A DNA stretch of 64,000 nucleotides, taken from NCBI GenBank assembly GCA_031549925.1, contig JAVBPA010000017.1, forward strand, positions 25,437 through 89,436, written 5' to 3'. The first letter of the stretch is position 1. Every line of letters begins with the position of its first letter. The translations under genes were made by a program, and so were the position numbers. The stretch comes from JAVBPA01 sp031549925 (lineage in GTDB: Bacteria; Bacillota; Clostridia; Oscillospirales; CAG-272). The notes beneath the pieces were generated by a model. The model made no database searches. It was not told the origin of the DNA and saw only the letters and a list, made by a program, of their open reading frames with translations. Positions 1-8,860 of this stretch are shown piece after piece.

Positions 1-16
1 TATCTCCGTTTTTTAT

Positions 17-1408
17 TTATAATTTTCTTCCGAGGAGAAGCTGATTTTTCGTCCAGCCTAAGACAGGATCTCCGCAGCGTGACAATTCGCCGTGAAGCTT
101 TATTCTCAGTTGTGAAAGTGTTTCGGATATTTTAGGATCGTGTATTATATTCCGAAGTTCATACGGATCTTCTTTTAAATCATAAAATTCATCCGTATCT
201 GTTAAATTCCAAACATATTTATAATTCCCGTCGCAAATCATACGCTGGCAATATAAACCGAATTGCTGACCGTTATAGGTTGATACCGCAAAATCTCTTC
301 CGTCGGTGGGTATACCGGAATATAAAAGCTGCGATAAATCCGCACCCTGGAAAATACCTCCCGGAACATTTTCGCAAACCATTGCCATAAGTGTAGGAGG
401 GATATCAAGGCATTGATGTACAAATCCTGTAAAACGATTCGGAATAATATGTCCGTCCCATCTTATTATCATCGGAATATGACAAAGGTCCTGATACAAA
501 TTGTAATGCTTGTCAATTAAGCGGTGGCTTCCGCACATATCGCCGTGATCTGTCGTATAAATAATTATAGTGTTTTCTATTTCGCCGGTTTTTTCCAGAT
601 GATCGAGTATTCGTCCAACAGCATCGTCGTACTGGGATATAATTCCGTAATAATAAGCGGCAGTGTATTTCCATTTATCCCAACCGCGGTCTTCCAGTTC
701 CCAATTTATCAACTGTTGATGCTGTATATACGGTTTTCCTTCAAATGTTTCATAAAATCCTCCCCAAACCGGAATGCTGTCCGGGTCGTACATTGTATCA
801 AAAGGAGCCGAAGGACGGCAAGGCAAATGAGGTTCGGGGTTGTCCATATGTATAAACCAAGGATTTTCCTGATTCGAATATTCATCGATTTTTTCAATAA
901 CATGTTTCGCCGCGAGATGCGTATAACTGTCATCAAGAGCCACCGGATTTGTTTCGCCGAAGTATCCGTTTTTATATTGTACATTCGGATATTTTGATGA
1001 AATTTCCGAATTTATTTGTCCGCGTGAAATAAAGCTTTTATAACCGTAATAATCCGGTGAATGTTTGTCGTCGGCTTCCCATGAACCAATAAATGAAGAA
1101 TTATATCCGGAATCTGCAAGCTGTCTTGTCCATGAATAAGAATTTTCAGGTATCATATTTACAGGAAATACTATATGCGGATTCCAAAGTCCCCCGTGCG
1201 CTTCGGGACGTTTTCCCATCATCATAGCCTGTCTTGCGGGAGCACAAACGGGAATAGGAGTATACGCGTTTTCAAAAAATACACCTTTGTCGGAAATTCG
1301 TTTTAGGTTAGGCGTAGAAACGGGATATCCTCCGCTCATTTCTATACAGTCATAACGCTGCTGGTCATATGTCATGAGCAATATATTCGGACGTTTATCT
1401 TTACTCAT
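17..1408 (-). CDS. Type I sulfatase (arylsulfatase family), cytosolic
   Basis: 463 aa. Predicted to hydrolyse a sulfate ester, probably on a sulfated glycan. The N-terminus has the alkaline-phosphatase-fold metal site (NILLMTYDQQ) and the sulfatase signature CAPAR at residues 55-59, which fits C-x-P-x-R; Cys55 would be converted to formylglycine. A later TTDHGD segment supplies further metal ligands. There is no signal peptide, so it should act in the cytosol on imported oligosaccharides. A maturase (anSME or FGE) is required, and none is encoded in this window. It has its own promoter, and a terminator separates it from the upstream isomerase gene. The stop codon lies 17 bp from the window edge, so the gene is complete. 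Substrate unknown. Confidence 0.93.
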   Translation of the reverse strand: MSKDKRPNILLMTYDQQRYDCIEMSGGYPVSTPNLKRISDKGVFFENAYTPIPVCAPARQAMMMGKRPEAHGGLWNPHIVFPVNMIPENSYSWTRQLADSGYNSSFIGSWEADDKHSPDYYGYKSFISRGQINSEISSKYPNVQYKNGYFGETNPVALDDSYTHLAAKHVIEKIDEYSNQENPWFIHMDNPEPHLPCRPSAPFDTMYDPDSIPVWGGFYETFEGKPYIQHQQLINWELEDRGWDKWKYTAAYYYGIISQYDDAVGRILDHLEKTGEIENTIIIYTTDHGDMCGSHRLIDKHYNLYQDLCHIPMIIRWDGHIIPNRFTGFVHQCLDIPPTLMAMVCENVPGGIFQGADLSQLLYSGIPTDGRDFAVSTYNGQQFGLYCQRMICDGNYKYVWNLTDTDEFYDLKEDPYELRNIIHDPKISETLSQLRIKLHGELSRCGDPVLGWTKNQLLLGRKL

Positions 1409-1488
1409 ATATTTTTATATTCTCCGATATTTATATCCGTAATAATTTTATATAATTAAAAATTGCCTTCTTTGCTGGCGTGTTATGG

Positions 1489-1517
1489 ATTATAACATGA
1501 TATGATGTAAATTTCAA
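1489..1517 (-). promoter_or_regulatory. Sigma-A promoter for the sulfatase gene
   Basis: On the minus strand, TTGAAA (1512-1517) and a perfect TATAAT (1489-1494) are separated by 17 bp, about 80 bp upstream of the sulfatase start. Confidence 0.7.
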
Positions 1518-1574
1518 GCACATTTTTATTTGTTGTTATTACATATAATGTTAACGTTCGACTTTAAAATTTAC

Positions 1575-1608
1575 TAAAATAATAAAAACGGCGGTTTTTT
1601 ACCGCCGC
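1575..1608 (-). terminator. Intrinsic terminator after the isomerase gene
   Basis: A 7-bp GC-rich stem (1589-1595 with 1601-1607) is followed, reading the minus strand, by TTTTTATTATTTT. It lies 170 bp past the isomerase stop. The rest of the 1409-1776 gap is AT-rich and holds only the sulfatase promoter. Confidence 0.75.
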
Positions 1609-1776
1609 AAACCTAAAATCGAATTAAAAATTTGTAAAATAAATCCAAAATCATATTTTTATAACGCTGATAATTATGTGTTTTTGGTGATTCGTAAAAT
1701 TATTTTAAATTTTATTGAAAAATTTCGTTGTATTTTATCTTTAAATAATAGGATGAATATTTTAATAATTTACAAT

Positions 1777-2505
1777 TCAATCCTGAGAATCCAACTTCTT
1801 TAAATAATCCATACAGCGTCCGACTTCCGATATTCCGTCCGGAGTAAGCGTTTCGCTTTCGACAACCATTGTAAATCCCAATTCAATCGCTTTTTTACGT
1901 ACAGCCGCTACAGGAGCACAGCCTTCGCCGAGAGAATATCCCATATGTCCGCCGTCGCCGTCTTTTAAATGGATAAGCTTAATACGGTCACGGAGACGTT
2001 CAATTATTTCAACCGGATCTTTTTTTGCCGCAAATGCCCAGTATGTGTCGATTTGAAATAATATACCGGTGCGTTCCTGTAATTGTTCATGTATCATAGT
2101 ACCATCTGAATTCGGTAAAAATTCATGGGAATGATTGTGGTAATGAAGGTCAATTCCTTCTGCGTTAAGTTTAGGCTGACATACCTTTACCATTTCGACA
2201 AAAGAATCAATTTTTTCCTGATTACCCAAATCAGCGCCGGGAATTATAATATTTTTGTTTCCGATAGTTTTGTGATATTTAACTGTTTCGGAAAAATTAT
2301 TTGCGACTTCCTGCCAGCCTGTATGAGTACTTGAACAATAAAGCCCGTAATTATCAAGCATAGCTTTTATTTCTTCTGCGGGTATTCCGAAAAATCCTGC
2401 GAATTCAACAAAACTATAGCCCATTTCAGCAACAGATTTTAAAGCGAATTCCATGCGTTTATCGGTTATATCGCGGAGGCTGTACATTTGAATTCCGTAT
2501 TTCAT
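1777..2505 (-). CDS. Sugar phosphate isomerase/epimerase (xylose-isomerase-like TIM barrel)
   Basis: 242 aa. It belongs to the AP endonuclease 2 / xylose-isomerase-like TIM-barrel family. The visible family features are the start MKYGIQMYSLRD, the strand GIDLHYHNHSHEF, the metal-ligand segment FQIDTYW and the late HLKDGDGG and VVESE motifs, which supply the usual Glu, Asp and His ligands. The start is supported by GAGGTG eight bases before ATG. It is transcribed from its own promoter and ends at its own terminator. Members act on sugars, inositols or keto-sugars; the substrate cannot be read from sequence. Nearness to sulfatase and nagA suggests carbohydrate catabolism (inference). Confidence 0.85.
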   Translation of the reverse strand: MKYGIQMYSLRDITDKRMEFALKSVAEMGYSFVEFAGFFGIPAEEIKAMLDNYGLYCSSTHTGWQEVANNFSETVKYHKTIGNKNIIIPGADLGNQEKIDSFVEMVKVCQPKLNAEGIDLHYHNHSHEFLPNSDGTMIHEQLQERTGILFQIDTYWAFAAKKDPVEIIERLRDRIKLIHLKDGDGGHMGYSLGEGCAPVAAVRKKAIELGFTMVVESETLTPDGISEVGRCMDYLKKLDSQD

Positions 2506-2554
2506 TTAAAATCACCTCAATAAATATAAAATTTGGTATCTCTGATATAAACGC

Positions 2555-2583
2555 ATTATATTACAAATAATAATTGTTTGCAA
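2555..2583 (-). promoter_or_regulatory. Promoter for the isomerase gene
   Basis: On the minus strand TTGCAA (2578-2583) and TATAAT (2555-2560) are 17 bp apart, about 50 bp upstream of the start codon. Confidence 0.7.
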
Positions 2584-2636
2584 TAGTTAAATATAGTATT
2601 TTGTAAAAGAAACTGTGTCTATTTTATTATCAACTA

Positions 2637-2856
2637 TTGATTTACTTTTAATTTATTGATATAATGCAGTATGAAAAGATATCATATTCCGATTTTACAT
2701 ATTTCATTTTATAAAAATTATTAATGTTCGTAAATGAAAGCAAATAAAATTAATAATAGCGTAAAAAGCTTTTACTGAGTATCACAGAATTACGAAATTT
2801 TTTTTGCAAAGTTTATATTATATCTTTTTGGATAAAGCTTTGCTTTGTTTTATTTT
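2637..2856 (+). ncRNA. Candidate small RNA (promoter plus intrinsic terminator, no ORF)
   Basis: The 506-bp gap between the divergent isomerase and nagA genes carries a plus-strand promoter, TTGATT (2637-2642) and TATAAT (2660-2665), 17 bp apart. About 140 bp downstream is a hairpin (2806-2817 with 2831-2843, about 11 bp with one bulged base) followed by TTTGTTTTATTTT. Between them there is no ORF longer than about 16 codons and no ribosome binding site. This looks like a self-contained transcript of roughly 180 nt ending before the nagA promoter. No known RNA family was recognised. It could instead be an attenuated leader of nagA. Confidence 0.35.
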
Positions 2857-2912
2857 AATCTCGAATTAAAGTAAAGTAAATTAATTATTTTATTATATTT
2901 AACACTTGATAC

Positions 2913-2941
2913 TTGATATTTGGGATATATTCGGTTTTGTA
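2913..2941 (+). promoter_or_regulatory. Probable nagA promoter
   Basis: TTGATA (2913-2918) and TATATT (2936-2941) with a 17-bp spacer, about 70 bp upstream of the nagA start. Confidence 0.5.
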
Positions 2942-3012
2942 AAACGAATTTAAAAAATATTTTTGAATTAAAAACTAAAATTTAATTATCAAAAAATCAT
3001 ACGGGAGTTTCC

Positions 3013-4161
3013 ATGAGTCAATTTTTTATTGATAATGTGAATATCTATAATTCTGATGAAAAAGAATTTTTTTTCGGCGGGATTATGGCAAATGACGGTA
3101 TTATTTCGGATATATATGTTCGCGGAGAAGAAAAAAACGGATTCGATTATTTAATTCCCGGTCTTGTTGACGTGCATACCCACGGAAGAAGCGGTTACGA
3201 TTTTACAGGAGCGGAAAAGGAAGAACTCGATAAATTGCGTCTTTCATATGCGGAGTGCGGAACTACGACGGTTTTTCCTTCGCTTGCGACTTCTTCTTAT
3301 GAGGATTGGATTTCTTCTATAGATAATATTAAATCATCCGGAATGTATTACAGAAGCGGAGCAAATTTTTTGGGGATTCATCTGGAAGGCAGGTATTTAA
3401 GTATACTACGTCCGGGTGCGCATAATGTATCCCTGCTTGCGCCGCTTGATCCGTATGAAATAGAAAAGCTTTGCATGCGAATGTACCCCTATAATATACA
3501 TATAACCGCTGCGTATGAACTTGACGGCGGTTTTGAGTTTATTTGCGCCGCAAAGAAATACGGCGCTACATTAGGTCTCGGGCACAGCGGTGCTTCATAT
3601 GAAGAAGCATTACGCGCACTTGGGTGGGGTGTAACATCATTAACCCATACCTTCAACGCAATGAACCCTTTGCATAGCAGAGCTCCCGGAGCGGTTACCG
3701 CAGCTATTTTATCGGATGCTTACGCGGAATTTATATGCGACGGAGTACATATTTCACCTCATGTGATTGATCTTGTCTGGAGAGCAAAGGATCATAATAA
3801 ATTTGTGCTTATCACCGATTCTATGATGGCTGCGGGATTCGGAGAAGGAGAGCTTTCGATTGCCGGAAGTAAAATCACGGTCAAAAACGGAGTTGGAATG
3901 ACTCCGGAAGGAATTATCGCCGGAAGTACTCTTGATTTATTCCGAGCCCTTAGTAATTTGATATCATTTACGGGAGCAACTTTTGAGGAAGCGGTTTATT
4001 GCGCTACGAAAGCCCCTGCTGAGATGGTAAAAATTTATGATAAGGTCGGTTCGGTTGAATCAGGTAAACGCGCAGATTTTTGTCTTGCCGCTTGCTTTGA
4101 TAAAAATTTCGGAGATATAAACTTAAAACAGACATATATAAGCGGAATACCGGTAATTTAA
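3013..4161 (+). CDS. nagA: N-acetylglucosamine-6-phosphate deacetylase
   Basis: 382 aa, normal length. It converts GlcNAc-6-phosphate to glucosamine-6-phosphate and acetate in the cytosol, in amino sugar catabolism and cell-wall recycling. Amidohydrolase motifs are present in order: DVHTHG (metal His pair), HLEG (metal Glu), LGHSGA, a THTFNAMNPLHSR substrate loop and the catalytic LITDS Asp. The segment after HLEG is EGRYLS rather than the common EGPF, a mild deviation. GGGAG lies 4-8 bp before ATG. No nagB is visible in this window. It is the first plus-strand gene after a divergent intergenic region. Confidence 0.94.
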   Translation: MSQFFIDNVNIYNSDEKEFFFGGIMANDGIISDIYVRGEEKNGFDYLIPGLVDVHTHGRSGYDFTGAEKEELDKLRLSYAECGTTTVFPSLATSSYEDWISSIDNIKSSGMYYRSGANFLGIHLEGRYLSILRPGAHNVSLLAPLDPYEIEKLCMRMYPYNIHITAAYELDGGFEFICAAKKYGATLGLGHSGASYEEALRALGWGVTSLTHTFNAMNPLHSRAPGAVTAAILSDAYAEFICDGVHISPHVIDLVWRAKDHNKFVLITDSMMAAGFGEGELSIAGSKITVKNGVGMTPEGIIAGSTLDLFRALSNLISFTGATFEEAVYCATKAPAEMVKIYDKVGSVESGKRADFCLAACFDKNFGDINLKQTYISGIPVI

Positions 4162-4205
4162 TTATTTAAACATTTCATCTTTGAAAGAAAAGTTTAAACG
4201 TCTTT

Positions 4206-4234
4206 TTGATAAAATTAAATAAAATTTGTATATT
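4206..4234 (+). promoter_or_regulatory. Promoter for the membrane protein-metG transcript
   Basis: TTGATA (4206-4211) and TATATT (4229-4234), 17-bp spacer, about 110 bp upstream of the 4346 gene. Confidence 0.5.
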
Positions 4235-4345
4235 ATAATTTATATCAGGTTATTTCAAAGTTTTCTTTTATACAAAAAATATTGAATAAAAAAATATATA
4301 AAAACCAAATAATTATATAAAAAATAATTATCGGAGAAAATATAT

Positions 4346-5296
4346 ATGAATCGGACAAATTTTAACGAGGATTCGGCTTCTTCAATAAGGTATAAAACAA
4401 AAAAACATACAGGCGAAACAAAAAACGAAGAAATTTATACAAAAGCAGGAGAAAATAAAAAAAGACAAATTGCCGCCCGCATAAAAATTAAAGCGGTAAA
4501 AGCGGAAGCCCGGAAATTATTAATATGCCGTGAATACAGAATTATAGCAGCGGTTTGTGCGGTTATAATAATAATAAACGCGGTTGTTAAAATGTTTACT
4601 GAAACTTTTTTCGGTTTTTTTGATACCGGAAATTTATATTCCTCAGCTTCCGGATTGCTTTGTGATGTTATAACGGCAGCAATAATTATACCGGTATACG
4701 GGGGACTTTACAGTTATATAATTAATTTATATAAAAATAAAAGATCAGCCGAAAACGGTTTGGAAATAATTAAATATTCATCAGATAACGAATATACTGA
4801 TATCGGGCTTTTACTAAAATGGTTTTCTTCCGGAAATAATGTAAATAAAATATATTCCGCAGCTTTTTCTTTGATTTGGAGGTATTCTTTAACTTTAGTT
4901 GTATCGGGTATCGTTCACCGCGCGGCAATATATTTATTTGACTATTATTATGAATACAATATAAAAAACGCTTTTATAATTTTTATCGCGGGAAATTTGC
5001 TTTCCGTATTTTTATTGATATACGGTTTTGTTGCATCTCAAAAAGTCGGAATGACTTTCTATATTATGGATATAAATCGTGAAATGAATTACTATGAAGC
5101 TAAATCCGCCGCTAAAAAAGTTATAAAATATTATAAAAATAAAACTTTCTTTTTACAGGCAAGTTTTATTCCATGGTTTCTTATTTCATATTTTACTCTT
5201 GGGTTGTTAAATATATTTTTTGTGATACCGTATTTTACGGCGTCTTCGGCAGTACTGAGCGAATATATTTACCGGGAGATAAAATGCAAAGAATAA
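4346..5296 (+). CDS. DUF975-like integral membrane protein
   Basis: 316 aa. A basic, Lys-rich N-terminal tail (about 1-70) precedes several hydrophobic segments (about 73-92, 110-130, 175-195, 210-235, 270-300). The C-terminal half matches the DUF975 pattern: a cytosolic stretch of the type MNYYEAKSAAKKVIKYYKNK, then PWFLISYFTLGLLNIFFVIP and a short basic tail. The function of DUF975 proteins is unknown. The start is supported by GGAGAA nine bases upstream. The gene lies 38 bp before metG and may be cotranscribed with it. Assignment rests on pattern resemblance only. Confidence 0.6.
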   Translation: MNRTNFNEDSASSIRYKTKKHTGETKNEEIYTKAGENKKRQIAARIKIKAVKAEARKLLICREYRIIAAVCAVIIIINAVVKMFTETFFGFFDTGNLYSSASGLLCDVITAAIIIPVYGGLYSYIINLYKNKRSAENGLEIIKYSSDNEYTDIGLLLKWFSSGNNVNKIYSAAFSLIWRYSLTLVVSGIVHRAAIYLFDYYYEYNIKNAFIIFIAGNLLSVFLLIYGFVASQKVGMTFYIMDINREMNYYEAKSAAKKVIKYYKNKTFFLQASFIPWFLISYFTLGLLNIFFVIPYFTASSAVLSEYIYREIKCKE

Positions 5297-5334
5297 TAAG
5301 GGACATAAACTAAAAACTATATCGGAGAATTTAT

Positions 5335-7287
5335 ATGAGTGAAAACAAAAAATTTTATATAACAACAGCCATTCCTTACGCTTCACAAAAACCTCATATA
5401 GGGAATACATATGAGGTTATTATGACAGATGCCGTAGCGCGTTACAAAAGACAACGCGGATACGATGTGTTCTTTTTAACCGGCACGGACGAACACGGTC
5501 AAAAAATTGAAGAAAAATCCAAAGAAGCCGGTGTTTCTCCTAAAGAATATGCAGATAAAGTTTCATTGGAGCTGCGCGGTATTTGGGATTTGATGGGTGC
5601 TTCGTATAATAAATTTATACGTACAACTGATGATTATCACATGAAATCTGTTCAGCATATATTCAAAAAGCTCTACGATAAAGGAGATATTTATATCGAT
5701 GAGTACGAAGGCTGGTATTGTACGCCGGACGAAAGCTTCTATACAGATACTCAGATAATAGACGGTAAATGTCCGGATTGCGGGCGTCCTGTACAGCGCA
5801 TGAAAGAAGAAGCTTATTTTTTGCGCCTTTCAAAATATGCCGATAAACTACTCAAACATATAGAAGATCATCCCGGATTTATAGAACCTGAATCACGCAA
5901 AAAGGAAATGGTCAACAATTTCCTGCTTCCCGGATTGCGTGATTTATGCGTATCAAGAACTTCTTTTAAATGGGGAGTTCCGGTAGATTTTAACGACCGG
6001 CATGTAATATATGTATGGATAGATGCTTTGTCAAATTATATAACCGCTTTGGGGTATGATCCGGAAAATGAAACGCAGCCTGAGCTTTATAAAAAATTCT
6101 GGCCTTGTGATGTTCACATGATAGGAAAAGATATTGTCAGATTCCATTCGATTTACTGGATAATTTTATTAATGGCTCTTGAATTGCCTATTCCGAAAAA
6201 AATATTCGGTCATCCCTGGTTCAATTTCGGGGCAGATAAAATGTCAAAATCAAGAGGAAATGTAATATATGCAGACGAACTCGCTTCTTATTTCGGCGTG
6301 GACGGTGTCAGATATTACTGCCTTGCCGAAATGCCGTATGCTTCCGACGGAAGCATAACATATGAAAGTGTCGCCGTCAGATATAATACGGATCTTGCGA
6401 ATAATCTCGGAAATTTAGTGAAGCGTACAATCGAAATGACAAAAAAATATTTCGGAGGAGTTGTTCCCTCACCGGAAGATTGCAGTGATAAAACGCAGTC
6501 TGCTTTGGATAATGATATAAAAAAACATATAACCGAAGCTGTATCAAATGTTGATAAATACATGGAAAATTATTGCATCTCCGATGCTCTTGATTCTATA
6601 TTTACAATGTTCAGACGTGCAAACAAATATATCGATGAAACAACTCCTTGGAATTTGGCAAAAGATGAAGCAAACCGCGCACGCTTAGCAACTGTTTTAT
6701 ACAATTTGCTTGAAACAATACGTGTCGGCGCAGCTTTGTTAAAACCTTTTATTCCGGAAACTGTGGAAAAAATATTTAAAATGCTCGGTTGCGAAAACGA
6801 TGCTCTTGAAATCGGAAATCTTTGTGCGGGAACGGTTACGGGAGAAGCGGAAGTATTATTTGCACGCGTTGATGAAGCAAAGCTGCTGGCTCAAATCGAA
6901 AAAGACAAAAACATAAAAAACGCGGAGGAAAATATCCAACCGGAAAAACCGGAAGCTATTCCGGAAATTGATATCAATCATTTTATGGGAACGGAACTCC
7001 GCGCGGCTGCTGTTTTATCCGCGGAAACCGTCCCGGGTGCTAAGAAATTGTTAAAATTACAGCTTGACCTTGGTTATGAAAAACGTCAGGTTGTTTCAGG
7101 AATCGCTGAATTTTACAAACCGGAAGATATTATCGGTAAAAAAGTTATTTTAGTTTCCAATTTAAAGCCTGCCGTTTTAAGAGGTGTTGAATCGCAGGGA
7201 ATGATACTTGCTTCTGACGGAAAAGACGGAAAAATAAGAGTTATATTCCTCGATTGTGATACGGAAATAGGCTCAAGAATCAGATAA
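5335..7287 (+). CDS. metG: Methionyl-tRNA synthetase
   Basis: 650 aa. It charges tRNA-Met with methionine in the cytosol. The class I signatures are HIGN at residues 21-24 and KMSKS at 302-306. A connective-peptide zinc knuckle with CTPDE and CPDC lies around residues 128-152. The anticodon-binding helical domain follows, and the last 105 residues (from about 545) form a C-terminal tRNA-binding domain of the EMAPII/Arc1p OB-fold type, common in Gram-positive MetG and used for dimerisation and tRNA affinity. GGAGA supports the start. tatD and the radical SAM gene follow. Confidence 0.97.
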   Translation: MSENKKFYITTAIPYASQKPHIGNTYEVIMTDAVARYKRQRGYDVFFLTGTDEHGQKIEEKSKEAGVSPKEYADKVSLELRGIWDLMGASYNKFIRTTDDYHMKSVQHIFKKLYDKGDIYIDEYEGWYCTPDESFYTDTQIIDGKCPDCGRPVQRMKEEAYFLRLSKYADKLLKHIEDHPGFIEPESRKKEMVNNFLLPGLRDLCVSRTSFKWGVPVDFNDRHVIYVWIDALSNYITALGYDPENETQPELYKKFWPCDVHMIGKDIVRFHSIYWIILLMALELPIPKKIFGHPWFNFGADKMSKSRGNVIYADELASYFGVDGVRYYCLAEMPYASDGSITYESVAVRYNTDLANNLGNLVKRTIEMTKKYFGGVVPSPEDCSDKTQSALDNDIKKHITEAVSNVDKYMENYCISDALDSIFTMFRRANKYIDETTPWNLAKDEANRARLATVLYNLLETIRVGAALLKPFIPETVEKIFKMLGCENDALEIGNLCAGTVTGEAEVLFARVDEAKLLAQIEKDKNIKNAEENIQPEKPEAIPEIDINHFMGTELRAAAVLSAETVPGAKKLLKLQLDLGYEKRQVVSGIAEFYKPEDIIGKKVILVSNLKPAVLRGVESQGMILASDGKDGKIRVIFLDCDTEIGSRIR

Positions 7288-7397
7288 AGAATATAAATTA
7301 TTTGATAGCAGACAGTATTATTGTTTTTATTAAAGTTTTTAGGTTTAAATATCGGTGTTTTTTTATCCGAATTTTTTCTGTTATTCAGGAGTTGCAA

Positions 7398-8225
7398 ATG
7401 CAAAAAAAATATTTTGACAGTCACGCTCATTATGATGATGAAAAATTTGACGGTATACGCGATGAAATAATAGAAGAAGTGCTAAATAACGGCGTCAAAT
7501 ATATTTTAAACGCGGCTTCTGATTTGAAATCATCATATAACGGAAAAAAGTTGTCGGTTAAATATCCGCAATTTTATTACGCTGCAGGGATTCATCCTCA
7601 TGAATGCGGTAAAATTACGGACGAAAAAACAGCTTTGCTTGAACTTAAAAGCTTTTTTGAATCAAATGATAATTGCAATGAAAAAACAAAAAAAGCCCGT
7701 GCTGTCGGTGAAATAGGGCTTGATTTTTATTATGATACATTCGACCGTAAAACGCAGATAAAATGGTTTAAAGATCAAATGCTGCTGGCATATGAATTAG
7801 GTTTTCCGGTTATTATCCATGACAGGGAAGCGCATTTAGAATGTATGAATATAGTACGTGAATACCGAGGTGTGAAAGGAGTTTTTCATGCCTTTTCGGG
7901 GAGCTTTGAAATGGCGGAAGAGCTTGTTAAAATGGGTTATTACATATCCTTCGGCGGTGTTATCACTTTTAAAAATGCGAAAAAAGCAGTTGATGCAATA
8001 AAAGCGGTTCCTCTTGAAAGATTGCTGATCGAAACAGACTGCCCTTATCTTGCTCCGCACCCTTTGAGAGGGAAGATTAACCGTTCGGATTACCTGAAAT
8101 ATACAAGTGCGAAAATAGCGGAAATATTAGGTTTTACCGAGGATGAAATCGCTGCTGTTTCGATGAAAAACGCTATCGAATTATTCGGTATTGAAACAGA
8201 AATTCAAAAGGGGGATATTATATGA
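7398..8225 (+). CDS. tatD: TatD-family metal-dependent deoxyribonuclease
   Basis: 275 aa from the preferred start at 7398, which has CAGGAG seven bases upstream and begins right before the conserved DSHAH strand. An in-frame ATG at 7302 would add 32 residues that do not resemble the family. Metal-site motifs are HAH (residues 9-11), the Glu in AVGEIGLD, IIHDREAH, FHAFSG and ETDCPYLAP. TatD enzymes are 3'-5' DNA/RNA exonucleases linked to DNA repair. The stop codon overlaps the next start (ATGA), so the radical SAM protein is translationally coupled to it. Confidence 0.92.
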   Translation: MQKKYFDSHAHYDDEKFDGIRDEIIEEVLNNGVKYILNAASDLKSSYNGKKLSVKYPQFYYAAGIHPHECGKITDEKTALLELKSFFESNDNCNEKTKKARAVGEIGLDFYYDTFDRKTQIKWFKDQMLLAYELGFPVIIHDREAHLECMNIVREYRGVKGVFHAFSGSFEMAEELVKMGYYISFGGVITFKNAKKAVDAIKAVPLERLLIETDCPYLAPHPLRGKINRSDYLKYTSAKIAEILGFTEDEIAAVSMKNAIELFGIETEIQKGDII

Positions 8226-8821
8226 CCATAACATATATTTATAATAATTCTATTTATGTAAATCCGACAAACCGATGTACAAACAATTGCGATTTCTGCG
8301 TAAGAACTACAAGCGACGGTTTTTACAGCGGTGATCCGTTATGGCTGGAAAGAGAACCTACCATAAATGAAATGTATGAAGATATAATAAAAAGAAATCC
8401 TCAACTATATAATGAATTGGTTTTTTGCGGTTACGGTGAACCGACTATGAGGCTGGCGGATATTATTTGGGTTGCACGTAAAGTAAAAATGTTCTGTGAT
8501 ATTAAAATAAGATTAAATACAAACGGACATTGTAATTTAATATACGGAGAAGATATGACCCCGCTGTTTGAGGGGGCTTTTGATATTGTGTCGGTAAGCT
8601 TAAATACAGCGGATGCCGTTTCATATGATAAAGTTTGTCATAGTGTTTACGGCGAGGAAGCTTATGATTCTGTTATAGATTTCGCGGCAAAAGTAAAAGA
8701 ATTTGTTCCGGTGACAATTTTATCGGTTGTCAGAACCACAATATCTGACGAAGATATTGAAAAATGCCGTATTATAGCAGAAAAAGCGGGAGTGCAGTTC
8801 AGAATAAGAGAATTGGTTTAA
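8222..8821 (+). CDS. TatD-associated radical SAM protein
   Basis: 199 aa. The cluster-binding motif CxxxCxxC is seen as CTNNCDFC at residues 19-26, followed by the glycine-rich CGYGEPT segment typical of SAM-binding TIM barrels. It matches the known family of short radical SAM proteins encoded next to tatD (TIGR04038-type, from memory). The substrate is unknown. The start overlaps the tatD stop by four bases, which implies tight coupling. No partner peptide or carrier is visible beside it. Confidence 0.88.
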   Translation: MTITYIYNNSIYVNPTNRCTNNCDFCVRTTSDGFYSGDPLWLEREPTINEMYEDIIKRNPQLYNELVFCGYGEPTMRLADIIWVARKVKMFCDIKIRLNTNGHCNLIYGEDMTPLFEGAFDIVSVSLNTADAVSYDKVCHSVYGEEAYDSVIDFAAKVKEFVPVTILSVVRTTISDEDIEKCRIIAEKAGVQFRIRELV

Positions 8822-8860
8822 AGATCTTTATAAAAATAAATTTTAATCAGGAGGGAATTT

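Noticed and set aside
524..997. Plus-strand ORF of 157 aa opposite the sulfatase gene
   Set aside because: Antisense shadow of a well-supported coding frame; composition is typical of reverse-frame reading.
7302..7397. N-terminal 32-residue extension of TatD
   Set aside because: Residues are hydrophobic/basic and unlike the family; the ribosome binding site supports the start at 7398.
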